A stretch of DNA of 64,000 bases from Promethearchaeota archaeon (GCA_011364925.1 RDOA01000005.1:56898-120897), one strand, 5' to 3'. Shown: positions 26,159-34,276, counted from the first letter of the stretch. The notes: generated by a model not told the origin, from the sequence alone. Translations and numbers: made by a program.

Positions 26159-27073
26159 TTATTCTTCGGTAATATCAAGAATATTTGATAAGAAAATCTC
26201 GCTGTTAAACGGCTCTAGGTCGTCATACCCTTGTCCTATCCCCACAAAAAGAATAGGTTTTTTCGTTTCGTAAGAAATTGAAAGTGCGGCCCCCCCCTTT
26301 GCATCAGCATCAAATTTAGTAAGGATATTTGCATCGATTCCAACATTATTATTAAATTCTTTGGCTTGATTTAGGGCGTCATTTCCAGCTAGACTATCCC
26401 CTATGAACAAAGTCAAATCAGGTTCGATTACGCGAACTATTTTCTGCATCTCTCGCATCAAATTTTTATTACTCACTTGTCTTCCTGCAGTATCTACGAG
26501 TACAACATTAACATTTTTTGATTTTGCGTGTTGTAACGCATCATAGGCTACGCTCGCAGGATCTGATTTATATTCGTGTTTGATTACCCTAATCCCTACT
26601 TTTTGCATATGATAAGAGAGTTGTTCGATAGCAGCTGCTCTAAAAGTATCCGAAGCTGCAGCTACGGAAGAAATACCGTTTTTTTTTAAGTAATGGGCTA
26701 TTTTTGCAATTGTGGTGGTTTTTCCCGTTCCGTTAACTCCTAAAAAACAAATAACATATGGATTACCTTCTTGATTTTTCTTTTTAATTTCGTCCAGTAA
26801 ATCAATTTGTTTTTCTGGAGTTAAAATTTCTCTGATTACACCTTTTAAGATTTCGAAAAGTAATTTTTTTTTTGACGTAAGCCTTCCTATTTGTTCACCC
26901 TTGAGAGAATCTCTAATTTTTTGACATAAAATATCTGCGGTTTCAGTAGCTACATCATTTCCAATCAGTAATAAATTTAGTTCACTTAAAGCACTTTCTA
27001 AGTTTTCTGATGTGAGTGTTTTTTTGACGAATGTAGAAAAAATACTGCTTATTTTTTTCATTAATATGACCAC
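26159..27073 (-). CDS. ftsY: Signal recognition particle receptor FtsY
   Basis: 304 aa, a short FtsY without the long acidic N-terminal domain. A helical N domain (residues about 5-90) precedes the G domain: G1 GVNGTGKT (112-119), DTFRAAA (G2), DTAGRQ (G3), TKFDADAKGG (G4) and VGIGQGYDDL (G5/closing loop). It binds the SRP54-RNA complex at the membrane and resets targeting by GTP hydrolysis. GTG at 27073 or ATG four codons later is the start. The prefoldin-FtsY order is conserved in archaea. Confidence 0.94.
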   Translation of the reverse strand: MVILMKKISSIFSTFVKKTLTSENLESALSELNLLLIGNDVATETADILCQKIRDSLKGEQIGRLTSKKKLLFEILKGVIREILTPEKQIDLLDEIKKKNQEGNPYVICFLGVNGTGKTTTIAKIAHYLKKNGISSVAAASDTFRAAAIEQLSYHMQKVGIRVIKHEYKSDPASVAYDALQHAKSKNVNVVLVDTAGRQVSNKNLMREMQKIVRVIEPDLTLFIGDSLAGNDALNQAKEFNNNVGIDANILTKFDADAKGGAALSISYETKKPILFVGIGQGYDDLEPFNSEIFLSNILDITEE

Positions 27074-27114
27074 TTGAATTAAAAATCAATGTATTCTTAA
27101 AAAAAGGATTCAAA

Positions 27115-27531
27115 CTATTGTTGAGACATTCTATTTTGTAGAATTTGATTCATACTCTGAAGGTTTAAATCTAAGTTGTATATTCTCTCTTGGAGAAATT
27201 TTAACTGAGTATTATGCTGTTCGATAAGTTTTGTAACGAATTCAATTGCTTCCTCAACAGTTTTTTCGATAACCGTGTCGTTTTTAACATACACAAGGAC
27301 TTTTTTAGTCTCTTTCAAAGTTGCCTTAATGTTGACTAAACCTCCAATCGGGATAAGAATTTCATCATTATCGTTAACCCCATCCTTAAGATTATCTAAG
27401 GTTAGTTTTGTCGTGTATAAATTCCCAAGAGACGCATTTATTATTTCAAATTGACCTTGAAATATATCTCGTTGTTCCTTAATATACCGATATTGACTTA
27501 ATTGTACCTCTAAACTCTGATCATTTTCCAT
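27115..27531 (-). CDS. pfdA: Prefoldin subunit alpha
   Basis: 138 aa with two long coiled-coil helices (about residues 5-45 and 95-135) flanking a beta-hairpin region, DEILIPIGGLVNIKATL and KVLVYVKNDTVIEKTVEEAIEF. This matches prefoldin alpha, whose family motif is ..LVPLG....V.A.I.d...vlV.iG.... Six subunits form the jellyfish-shaped chaperone that hands unfolded proteins to the thermosome. It lies between L18Ae and ftsY, the standard archaeal order. The start is ATG. Confidence 0.9.
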   Translation of the reverse strand: MENDQSLEVQLSQYRYIKEQRDIFQGQFEIINASLGNLYTTKLTLDNLKDGVNDNDEILIPIGGLVNIKATLKETKKVLVYVKNDTVIEKTVEEAIEFVTKLIEQHNTQLKFLQERIYNLDLNLQSMNQILQNRMSQQ

Positions 27532-27561
27532 ATAAAATCAATTAATGCTGTAATTGTATTT

Positions 27562-27789
27562 TTATTTAGACAATTCTCTTATTAAATAATCTTGACTCTC
27601 TTCCGGAGTTATTTCTTTTATTTCTTGGATATTTATCTGTCTTCTAAGAATCCCAATTGATGTGATTTGACTTAAAGCTTTTTCTAAAGCATCTTTTTCT
27701 TTTAAAGCTCGAACTTCTTTACGAAATAAATATCTTCTATGTTTTTTTTTATAGGTGCCAATAATCCTATAGATTTTAATTTCTGACAT
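27562..27789 (-). CDS. rpl18a: 50S ribosomal protein L18Ae (LX)
   Basis: 75 aa, as usual for archaeal LX. KIYRIIGTYKKKHRRYLFRKEVRALKEKDALEKAL-like opening (F/YRVxG pattern, then KF.KEVRAL..dEAlEk) and SIGILRRQINIQEIKEI match the family, whose members often end with a GSKHKVKRxxIxI strand. It is a large-subunit protein present in archaea and eukaryotes. It lies between aIF6 and prefoldin alpha, as in most archaea. The start is ATG. Confidence 0.9.
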   Translation of the reverse strand: MSEIKIYRIIGTYKKKHRRYLFRKEVRALKEKDALEKALSQITSIGILRRQINIQEIKEITPEESQDYLIRELSK

Positions 27790-27895
27790 GATTTAACCTT
27801 TCAAATCTATCAACGAAGTTAACCAAGATAATTATTTTAAAAATATTAAATTTTGCTTTTTGTTGAACAGTAATATAACGCTGATAATCTCAGCC

Positions 27896-28576
27896 CTATA
27901 ACATCAATACGTTAGTTAAACGCATCATCTCTGGACCAGTGCATTCATATCCAAATATACCACTCTGATCATTAACTATTGCACCTGAGGAGAGATACGG
28001 AATTCCTCTGTTAACGGTGGATACATCGGTTTCTTTGACTTTTAGAATATCCGAAATAATATCTATTTCTTCGTCAGTGGTAAGAGGATGAACTAGACAC
28101 CCGTTATTATTTGTCAACGATATAGAACCGGGAAGATAATTATTAACAAACTCGTAAATTACCGTCTCAACACATAAAGTATTTTCAATTTGGTCTTTAT
28201 AATCCTGTAAAAGAGTAGAAATTATAGCGCCTTTATCGTTACATAATATTAGATTTCCAAAAGCATTGTCTAGCGATTCAAGAATCCCAATTTGATAACC
28301 ACTATTTATTTCATTCGAATAATTCTTCAAACGTTGAATTTCTTCTTCCCTTGTAATGTAGGGAACAATTGTCCCATATTTATTACTTGCGGTATATACT
28401 CCAATTAAATTTGAATTGTTAATTGAGATAGGATAAAAGGGAACTTCAAATACGCTTTTAATTTTTTCAATAACAGGTTTAAGTAGCGTAGCTGGATACA
28501 AACCAAACAAATTATTAACTGCTAAGTACACTCCGACAGAATTTTTACCAAATATTTGGTACTTTAAAATTGTCAT
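27896..28576 (-). CDS. eif6: Translation initiation factor 6 (aIF6)
   Basis: 226 aa. The five-fold pseudosymmetric pentein is visible as repeated blocks such as NNSNLIGVYTASNKYGTIVP, LDNAFGNLILCNDKGAIIS, and SISLTNNNGCLVHPLTTDEEI. aIF6 binds the 50S subunit near L23/L24 and blocks joining with 30S. In most archaea the gene follows L31e. Here it is separated from L31e by about 2.8 kb containing a hydrolase on the other strand and a BRCT protein. The start is ATG. Confidence 0.94.
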   Translation of the reverse strand: MTILKYQIFGKNSVGVYLAVNNLFGLYPATLLKPVIEKIKSVFEVPFYPISINNSNLIGVYTASNKYGTIVPYITREEEIQRLKNYSNEINSGYQIGILESLDNAFGNLILCNDKGAIISTLLQDYKDQIENTLCVETVIYEFVNNYLPGSISLTNNNGCLVHPLTTDEEIDIISDILKVKETDVSTVNRGIPYLSSGAIVNDQSGIFGYECTGPEMMRLTNVLML

Positions 28577-28712
28577 TTAATGTATTGGATAGACTTCTAA
28601 ACCATAAATATTTTATTAAAACGAATAGGATAAGTCATTTTCACATTCAGAGAACTGTTTTATCATAATTTTGAGTTAATCTTTATTAATAAAGAATACT
28701 CAATTATTATCT

Positions 28713-30962
28713 ATGATAAATTGGGTTATTGCCTTTTTCTATTTTCTAGAAGAACTTGGTTTATTAAGAATTGAGACCATGGTTACGATAAACCTTCCAA
28801 TGTTGTTAATATTCAGGGGACTATACAGCATTACATATTATCTTAATTACAACAAGCGATTTGGCAGCGATCCTGAAAATAGATTGTCGTTATTTACTAA
28901 AAAGGAGACCAGTTACTTTTTTCTAAAACAAATAATAATAATTCTTTTTGGAACTATCCATTTGACTTTTACACTGTTTATTAGCTTTTATTCTTTAATG
29001 ATGACTGGAAGATACATTACTAGCTTTGCTGAAACGATTAAAAATCGGCTACTAAAGACTCTAGGAAAACTCATAACATTTTTCGCTCCACTCCTAGGGA
29101 TAGTTTGGTACGCCCTTGTAGGATCAGATCTCTACTCCATTGCTGCTATTGGAGTAAGTACCATAGCTTTTTTACACTATGGCTCAAAAATTTCTCTCCT
29201 TTCTTTGAAAGAAATCTTGGAAAAATATAATAAAAGGCGAATCGAGAAAATCCCAAAAATTATTCAATATATACTATTAATCTTCTTAATTGCTTTCCCA
29301 ACGACTGTAATAATTGGAACTGGTTTGTATAAACCTCAGGAGAAACAAACATTTATGGTTCCGATGCGAGATGGAGTTCGATTAGCGACTGACATTTATT
29401 TTGCACCTGGATCTTTTGGAACACCTCGTCCGGTAATTCTAGTTCGAACACCCTATGGTAAATCTGGTTGGGCATATGATCTATATTCCTCACTTTACTT
29501 AATTCAAGATTATCATTTAGTCATTCAAGATCTTAGAGGTACTCACGATTCTGAGGGTGGTGAAGATTATCTACTTTTCATAAATTCCTATAAGGACGGT
29601 GTTGACACAATTTACTGGATATTAAATCAGAGTTGGTCGAACGGCAAGATAGCTAGCGCAGGTGTTTCTGCTTTATGTATTAACCAGTACTATTACGCTG
29701 GAATGGGTCCAAGTGGATTATTAGCTCAACAATTATGGTTTGGAACACCAGAATTGTTTGATCACGCAATCTTTCAAGGATCTTACCATAAGTCTTCAGT
29801 TGAAACTTGGATAAAATCGACCAGTCCATCCAATTGGCAATACCAAGTGGATACAATATTTTCAAAGACAATCCCTAAAAATGAAATTCTTTACAACTCA
29901 ACATCATTATCCTATCCTTTAGGACCTCGTTATTCCAAAGTTAATGTTTATGGAATTCATGTTGGTGGATGGTATGACCACTTTTTACAAGGCACGATAG
30001 ATGGTTTTATTGGATACGACGATAATGGAACTTCTAGAGCTCAAGGACATCAAAAACTCGTAATGGGTCCTTGGACTCATGGGAGCGTGTATGGTGGGCA
30101 ACAAGGAGAATTAATCTATCCCGAAAATTCTAACGGATTTAATTTATTGCTCGATTGGGACATGGAAGTATTTGACGCTGCTTTCTTTGGAACTCCAGCG
30201 GATTGGACTGGTGGAAGGGTCGCCTATTATTTAATGGGCGATGTCGATGTCAATTCAAATAAATGGAACTACTGGAGATATGCTTACGATTGGCCTTTAG
30301 ATTATGTAGATGATAAATGGTATTTCACGTTTGATGGTGGATTAAGTAATAACTCTGCTGGTGCTGAAAATAAGAGTTTCTCCTTTCTGTTCGATCCTCG
30401 AAACCCTGTTCCAAACTTGGGAGGACAAAACCAACCCTTCGATTTAGCGGGTCCCATGGATCAATCATCGATAGAAAGCCGATCTGATGTACTGATCTTC
30501 GAAACCCCTGTATTGACTGAAGACATCGAAACAGTGGGAAGAATATGGGGTAATTTATTTGTTACTTCAAATTGTACTGATACAGACTTCACAATTAAGT
30601 TAACTGATGTATATCCTGATGGGCGTTCAATGTTAATAACCGATGGTTCACTCACAGTTCGATACAGATATAACTACACATCAGAAGTTTTTATGTCAGG
30701 GAATCAAACAGACATTTATGAACTTTTAATTGATTGTTGGTCAACTGCTTATGTTTTTGGTGCGGGGCATAGAATAAGAGTAGCTATTTCAAGCTCAAAT
30801 TATCCTCGCTATGCTATAAATCCTAACACGGGAGCACCATTAGCTCGCGAATATTTAGACGCTGATATTGCGAACAATACTCTCTTTGTAGGTCCAGGAT
30901 ATAATTCTTGCATTATTCTACCAAGATTAGTAAATATGAGTAGTACTCATAAATTTTATTAA
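28713..30962 (+). CDS. Membrane-anchored CocE/NonD-type hydrolase (X-Pro dipeptidyl-peptidase family)
   Basis: 749 aa. Residues 1-205 hold five to six hydrophobic helices. The catalytic part starts with VPMRDGVRLATDIYFAP and VILVRTPYGKSGW, typical of CocE/NonD. The nucleophile is Ser319 in SAGVSALCINQYY (GxSxx); the acid lies in GGWYDHFLQG and the His in GPWTHGSVYG, around residues 420-455. A C-terminal jelly-roll (about 540-749) completes the family. The active site would face outside, cleaving peptides or esters at the cell surface. It is on the opposite strand to the ribosomal cluster it interrupts, which suggests insertion. The start is ATG. Confidence 0.88.
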   Translation: MINWVIAFFYFLEELGLLRIETMVTINLPMLLIFRGLYSITYYLNYNKRFGSDPENRLSLFTKKETSYFFLKQIIIILFGTIHLTFTLFISFYSLMMTGRYITSFAETIKNRLLKTLGKLITFFAPLLGIVWYALVGSDLYSIAAIGVSTIAFLHYGSKISLLSLKEILEKYNKRRIEKIPKIIQYILLIFLIAFPTTVIIGTGLYKPQEKQTFMVPMRDGVRLATDIYFAPGSFGTPRPVILVRTPYGKSGWAYDLYSSLYLIQDYHLVIQDLRGTHDSEGGEDYLLFINSYKDGVDTIYWILNQSWSNGKIASAGVSALCINQYYYAGMGPSGLLAQQLWFGTPELFDHAIFQGSYHKSSVETWIKSTSPSNWQYQVDTIFSKTIPKNEILYNSTSLSYPLGPRYSKVNVYGIHVGGWYDHFLQGTIDGFIGYDDNGTSRAQGHQKLVMGPWTHGSVYGGQQGELIYPENSNGFNLLLDWDMEVFDAAFFGTPADWTGGRVAYYLMGDVDVNSNKWNYWRYAYDWPLDYVDDKWYFTFDGGLSNNSAGAENKSFSFLFDPRNPVPNLGGQNQPFDLAGPMDQSSIESRSDVLIFETPVLTEDIETVGRIWGNLFVTSNCTDTDFTIKLTDVYPDGRSMLITDGSLTVRYRYNYTSEVFMSGNQTDIYELLIDCWSTAYVFGAGHRIRVAISSSNYPRYAINPNTGAPLAREYLDADIANNTLFVGPGYNSCIILPRLVNMSSTHKFY

Positions 30963-30972
30963 CATTTTTTTT

Positions 30973-31209
30973 CTATTTTAACATTTCGAGGAATTCATTT
31001 TCAGTTATGAAGGTTACGCCTAATTTACGCGCTTTAATAGAGTCCTTGGATTCATCTTTTTTATTATTAGTAACTAAATACCACAAGTCGGTAGATACAT
31101 GTTCTCTAACGATTCCTCCTTTCTCAGTTACTCTTTTCTTCGCTTCTTCTTTTCCCATTGTTTTTAAATCTGACGGAAAGAAGAATTTTATTAAAGATAG
31201 ATCTGCTAT
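30973..31209 (-). CDS. BRCT-domain-only protein, apparent ATA start
   Basis: The ATG at 31158 gives only the last 61 residues of a BRCT domain (KEEAKKRVTEKGGIVREHVS, WYLVTNNK, KARKLGVTFITENEFLEML). Reading upstream adds ADLSLIKFFFPSDLKT, the missing first strand and turn, for 78 aa. The only possible initiator is an ATA at 31209, preceded by AGGTGA with a 6-nt spacer; an in-frame TAA sits between them. BRCT domains bind phosphopeptides or DNA ends and are common in bacterial ligases and eukaryotic repair proteins but sparse in archaea. A lone domain probably acts as an adaptor. It converges with the hydrolase gene and lies downstream of L31e. Confidence 0.83.
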   Translation of the reverse strand: MADLSLIKFFFPSDLKTMGKEEAKKRVTEKGGIVREHVSTDLWYLVTNNKKDESKDSIKARKLGVTFITENEFLEMLK

Positions 31210-31337
31210 TTTTTATCACCTTCTAACTGTGATAGGATCAACAACTATTTCTAATACGAAGAAAAAGATTTAACTTTTAAAACTAATGGACCAAAGGAAA
31301 TTTATAATTTTTAAAATGAGAAGAATTTACTAAGGTT

Positions 31338-31802
31338 TCATTCTGCTAAATAGCATACTACTAAACCATCGATATTCTTTGTTGCTCTTATTTTAATCTT
31401 TCTTGGTGGTTTTTGAATTCCACGGGCCCATATCGCTTCATTAACCTCTTGCGAAATAACTAATGACTCTGGTTTGAAATGGCGCTCCATGAATTCTTTT
31501 AGGTATCTAACTCCCTTTTTTGCCCATTTATTTCGTGGACCTCGTCTTGCTTTTGCGAGAGGAACAAGATATATACGCTCATCTATGATTTCTTCTTTAG
31601 GGGCTTCTTCCTCTTCTACTTCTTTAAATTCTTCGAGTTCTTCCTCAAAAATTTCGCTAACTTCTTCTTGTTCAGATATTTCATCTAAACTGAATTCTTC
31701 GATTTCTTCAATTTTGTCTTCTTCTTCCTCAATATCCTCAGCCTCAACTAGCTCCTCTTCTAAATCATCCAAACTTATTTCTTTCGATTTCTTCTTTGCC
31801 AT
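31338..31802 (-). CDS. rpl31e: 50S ribosomal protein L31e with acidic N-terminal extension
   Basis: 154 aa. The C-terminal 85 residues are L31e: RIYLVPLAKARRGPRNKWAKKG, RYLKEFMERHFK, WARGIQKPPRKIKIRA. The first 70 residues are an added tail in which about half are Glu or Asp, with coiled-coil or disordered character. Archaeal L31e is normally 80-95 aa. Acidic tails on ribosomal proteins occur in some Asgard genomes and may bind basic factors or protect rRNA-binding surfaces before assembly. The start is ATG and the downstream core has no good alternative, so the tail is part of the gene. Confidence 0.92.
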   Translation of the reverse strand: MAKKKSKEISLDDLEEELVEAEDIEEEEDKIEEIEEFSLDEISEQEEVSEIFEEELEEFKEVEEEEAPKEEIIDERIYLVPLAKARRGPRNKWAKKGVRYLKEFMERHFKPESLVISQEVNEAIWARGIQKPPRKIKIRATKNIDGLVVCYLAE

Positions 31803-31826
31803 TTTACATCAATTTAAATATATTAT

Positions 31827-31988
31827 TTAATCTCTCTTTAATCTTGTATTTCGCCATTCTCTTCTAGAATAAGGACTATCTCTTACTTTTCCACCTGTTT
31901 TCCTAATAATCCAATTAGGTAGTGAACGGCTTTGATTCATCTTTTTTGCCCTTCTTAACTTCGAGGGTAAATCTTTGTTACGCGCCAT
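31827..31988 (-). CDS. rpl39e: 50S ribosomal protein L39e
   Basis: 53 aa, very basic: MARNKDLPSKLRRAKKMNQ, then RSLPNWIIRKTGG and a C-terminal RREWRNTRLKRD. The P-NW-I block and the WRxTxLK ending are the L39e signature (family: ..NrpvPaWvmlKTnrk....krRnWRrskLk). L39e lines the peptide exit tunnel. It starts with ATG at 31988 and lies between PDCD5 and L31e, the usual archaeal order. The gene is small enough to be missed by length filters. Confidence 0.93.
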   Translation of the reverse strand: MARNKDLPSKLRRAKKMNQSRSLPNWIIRKTGGKVRDSPYSRREWRNTRLKRD

Positions 31989-32003
31989 TATTTCACATCT
32001 ATC

Positions 32004-32342
32004 TTATTTTTTAATATTAAATTCCTTTTTACTTCCGGCTGTTATTCTCTCTAGAATCTTTTTAAATTCTTTATCTGGTAATGGAGTAGCTCCGCGAAGT
32101 CTTCCTGATTGAAAGAGTTGTATTAGTTGAAGTTCGATTTGTTCTGCGAATTGAGGTTTTACTATTCTAATATTTTCTAATCTCTGACGTCCTTCTTGAC
32201 TTAGTATCTTTCTCATAATTTGATACTTTTGTTTATTGTATTGCTGTTCTTGTTGTTCAGCTATTTGTTGTTGAAGTGCATGTTGTTGAAGCTGCTCTAG
32301 TTTTTTTCTTCTAATGTTTTCTAATTCTTCTTCATCACTCAA
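32004..32342 (-). CDS. PDCD5-related DNA/RNA-binding protein
   Basis: 112 aa. A glutamine-rich helix (QLQQHALQQQIAEQQEQQYNK) is followed by the PDCD5 core: RKILSQEGRQRLENIRIVKP, QIELQLIQLFQSGRL and LPDKEFKKILERI. The family (DUF122) is a three-helix bundle found in archaea and eukaryotes; yeast and human members bind chaperonin CCT and nucleic acid. It follows S19e and precedes L39e, as in most archaea. The start is TTG at 32342 with AGGT upstream. Confidence 0.9.
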   Translation of the reverse strand: MSDEEELENIRRKKLEQLQQHALQQQIAEQQEQQYNKQKYQIMRKILSQEGRQRLENIRIVKPQFAEQIELQLIQLFQSGRLRGATPLPDKEFKKILERITAGSKKEFNIKK

Positions 32343-32373
32343 ACTTGAAAACCTTAACTTATTTACTTTTGAA

Positions 32374-32793
32374 TTATTTTCTAAGAATACTATAAGCAGT
32401 TCTCTCTAACAGACTTGTTCCTTCTGGAGAAACAACCCTACCATCTCTTTCTTGCTTTACTATTAAATTTGCATCTTCCAGTTGTTGTAATGCCACTCGT
32501 ATAATTTTTCCACTTCCTCTAGCACTGTGATGGAGACCTGGCCCATTCTTGTTCTTTCCACCATAATATTTTCGAAGTTTATTAACTCCAATTGGACCAA
32601 ATTTCTTTACTTTTCTTAATATTGATGCACACCTAACATACCAGAAATTTTCGTGATCGATCGGAGCTAATTCCTTAAAAAACGCAGTCTTCCAAAACTG
32701 ACTTCCTTCAGGTGGCTTAATCTCGGGGAATTCTCGTAATTTTTCTGCAATTGTGTTGATCAGCTTCTCTGGTTCAACGATATATATGCTAAT
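32374..32793 (-). CDS. rps19e: 30S ribosomal protein S19e, possible ATT start
   Basis: The S19e core is clear: IVEPEKLINTIAEKLREF, PEGSQFWKTAFFKELAP, FWYVRCASILRKV, GPIGVNKLRKYYGG, HHSARGSGKIIRVALQQLE and the C-terminal SPEGTSLLERTAY. S19e normally starts two to six residues before the VPAEKL-like stretch. That points to the ATT at 32793 (139 aa), which has GGTG with an 8-nt spacer. The nearest standard start, TTG at 32835, adds 14 hydrophobic residues unlike the family and has no Shine-Dalgarno sequence. The product is certain, the start is not. It is divergent from yhbY. Confidence 0.92.
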   Translation of the reverse strand: MSIYIVEPEKLINTIAEKLREFPEIKPPEGSQFWKTAFFKELAPIDHENFWYVRCASILRKVKKFGPIGVNKLRKYYGGKNKNGPGLHHSARGSGKIIRVALQQLEDANLIVKQERDGRVVSPEGTSLLERTAYSILRK

Positions 32794-32882
32794 AATTATT
32801 ACACCAAGAATTTTAATATTGTATGATACATTCAAAAAGAGTAATTAAATTAAAAATTTTTTGGTAATAGTAGTCTCCTACT

Positions 32883-33161
32883 ATGAGTTATCAAGATGAG
32901 TTTAAAAAAGTGCTGTTATCCTCACCACATGCTATTTGTGGACGCCATGGTCTCACAGATGAATTTTTAAATCATATCCAGCAACTACTTAAAAGATATA
33001 AAACAATAAAGATAAAAGTCCTAAAATCAATCGCGACTAAATCAAATATTGCAAATTTTGCCGACCAAATTGCTAAAGCAACGAATTGCTTTGTTATAGA
33101 TATTCGGGGAAATATGATTATCTTTTCAGTATACGAAATGAAAAAAAAGAAAAAAAATTAA
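32883..33161 (+). CDS. YhbY-like CRM-domain RNA-binding protein
   Basis: 92 aa. The CRM fold shows as ICGRHGLTDEFLNHIQQLLKRYKTIKIKVLK (here the GxxG loop is GRHG) followed by ATNCFVIDIRGNMIIFSV (V-x-x-x-G-x-x-I-V-x-Y pattern). YhbY proteins bind pre-ribosomal RNA. In archaea the gene often sits next to RNase P component 4 and S19e, as here, with rnp4 following 15 bp downstream. A poly-lysine C-terminus is unusual. The start is ATG. Confidence 0.85.
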   Translation: MSYQDEFKKVLLSSPHAICGRHGLTDEFLNHIQQLLKRYKTIKIKVLKSIATKSNIANFADQIAKATNCFVIDIRGNMIIFSVYEMKKKKKN

Positions 33162-33176
33162 TGAGACTTTACCCTT

Positions 33177-33506
33177 ATGGCTAGAAATAAACGGAAGAAC
33201 AAAGCTGTCGTTAAAAAAATAGCGGAGGTAAGAATGAATTATCTATTTCATAAAGCACACGATATATTCCCTAGTGATAAAGAATTAGCCAATAGATACA
33301 CCTATCTCGCAAGACGGTATGCTCAAAGAGCTAAAATACAAATTCCCAATAGATGGAAGAAGCGAATTTGTCATAAATGTAAAAATTTACTCTATCCCGG
33401 GATAAATTGTAGAACAAGAATTCATTCAAGAGGAAAAGGGTCACATGTTTCGACTACTTGTCTCGACTGCAATCACACAACTCGTTACTTTATAAAATTG
33501 AAGTAA
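33177..33506 (+). CDS. rnp4: Ribonuclease P protein component 4 (Rpp21/Rpr2 type)
   Basis: 109 aa, the usual size. An N-terminal basic helix (ARNKRKNKAVVKKIAEVRMN), a second helix with ANRYTYLARRYAQRAKI, then a zinc ribbon with RICHKCKNLLYPG and TTCLDCNHTTRY. RNP4 helps RNase P RNA recognise and trim pre-tRNA 5' leaders. The tRNA genes in this window are substrates. It is the middle gene of the yhbY-rnp4-nep1 run. The start is ATG with no overlap. Confidence 0.93.
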   Translation: MARNKRKNKAVVKKIAEVRMNYLFHKAHDIFPSDKELANRYTYLARRYAQRAKIQIPNRWKKRICHKCKNLLYPGINCRTRIHSRGKGSHVSTTCLDCNHTTRYFIKLK

Positions 33507-33543
33507 GATTTTTATTGAAATAAGAAAATTTCTATTAATAAAG

Positions 33544-34218
33544 ATGCCACTAACAATAATTTTAGCAGAATGTGGATTAGAATTGATTCCTGAAGAGATA
33601 AAAAGTAATTCTGCTATTAAAAAGAGTATCAAAGAGAATTCATATTCCTCAAAACTCCTCGATAACGCATTACATCACTCAGCAATGGGCAAACTAAAAG
33701 ATGCGATGAAAAGAGGGAGACCCGATATTGCTCATATATGTCTTTTAAACGCTTTAGGTTCTCCGTTGAACAAATCAGGACATTTAGTCTTATATTTACA
33801 TACAGTAAATAATAAAATATATGAAATCAACGCAGATATTAAAATTGCGAGAAATTATAATAGATTCAAGGGTTTAATGGCGAAACTACTAATAGAAGAT
33901 GAAATAAGAGCAGAGAATGTTGTATTAATTTCAAGAATTAATAAAGATTTAAACGGATTGTTAACCTCTATAAGTAATGATGAGACTATATTGTTTTCTC
34001 GGAAAGGAGAACTTGTAAAGAATCATTTTGAATTATTTGAAAAAAGTTTGAGAAAAAACTATGTAGTTTTTTTAGGCTGTTTCCAAAAAGGCTCTTTTTC
34101 TAAGGAGATTTTAAGTTTAAGCAATAAGACTGTGTCAATTTCTAATTATGCTCTAGATGCGTGGGTCGCATTAAACAAAATTATCAGTTATTACGAGATT
34201 ACTAACGATATTTTTTAA
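33544..34218 (+). CDS. nep1: rRNA small-subunit pseudouridine methyltransferase Nep1 (Emg1)
   Basis: 224 aa. The N-terminal strand TIILAECGLELIPEEI, LLDNALHHSAMGKLKDAMKRGRPDIAHICLLNALGSPLNK (the HHxxMxxL...GRPDIxHxxLLxxxxSPLN signature, split) and the C-terminal knot GCFQKGSFSKEILSL are diagnostic. Nep1 methylates N1 of a pseudouridine in helix 35 of 16S rRNA and is needed for small-subunit biogenesis; it is SPOUT-class. It ends the divergent run opposite S19e. The start is ATG. Confidence 0.94.
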   Translation: MPLTIILAECGLELIPEEIKSNSAIKKSIKENSYSSKLLDNALHHSAMGKLKDAMKRGRPDIAHICLLNALGSPLNKSGHLVLYLHTVNNKIYEINADIKIARNYNRFKGLMAKLLIEDEIRAENVVLISRINKDLNGLLTSISNDETILFSRKGELVKNHFELFEKSLRKNYVVFLGCFQKGSFSKEILSLSNKTVSISNYALDAWVALNKIISYYEITNDIF

Positions 34219-34276
34219 TTCTCGAGTACCAGAAAGTTTTTTTTAAATCGAAAATAATTACACAAGTAAGTTTTTT

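Noticed and set aside
31474..31830. Serine-rich 118-aa plus-strand frame
   Set aside because: It is the antisense of the Glu-rich L31e tail; Ser runs arise from the GAA/GAG complement.
4369..32793. Frameshift errors explaining the missing start codons
   Set aside because: In each case the frame is open through the full domain up to a stop, and the other frames carry no ATG that could join without further stops; four cases also have a Shine-Dalgarno sequence 6-7 nt before the ATA/ATT. Errors at all six sites are unlikely, though read data are needed to exclude them.
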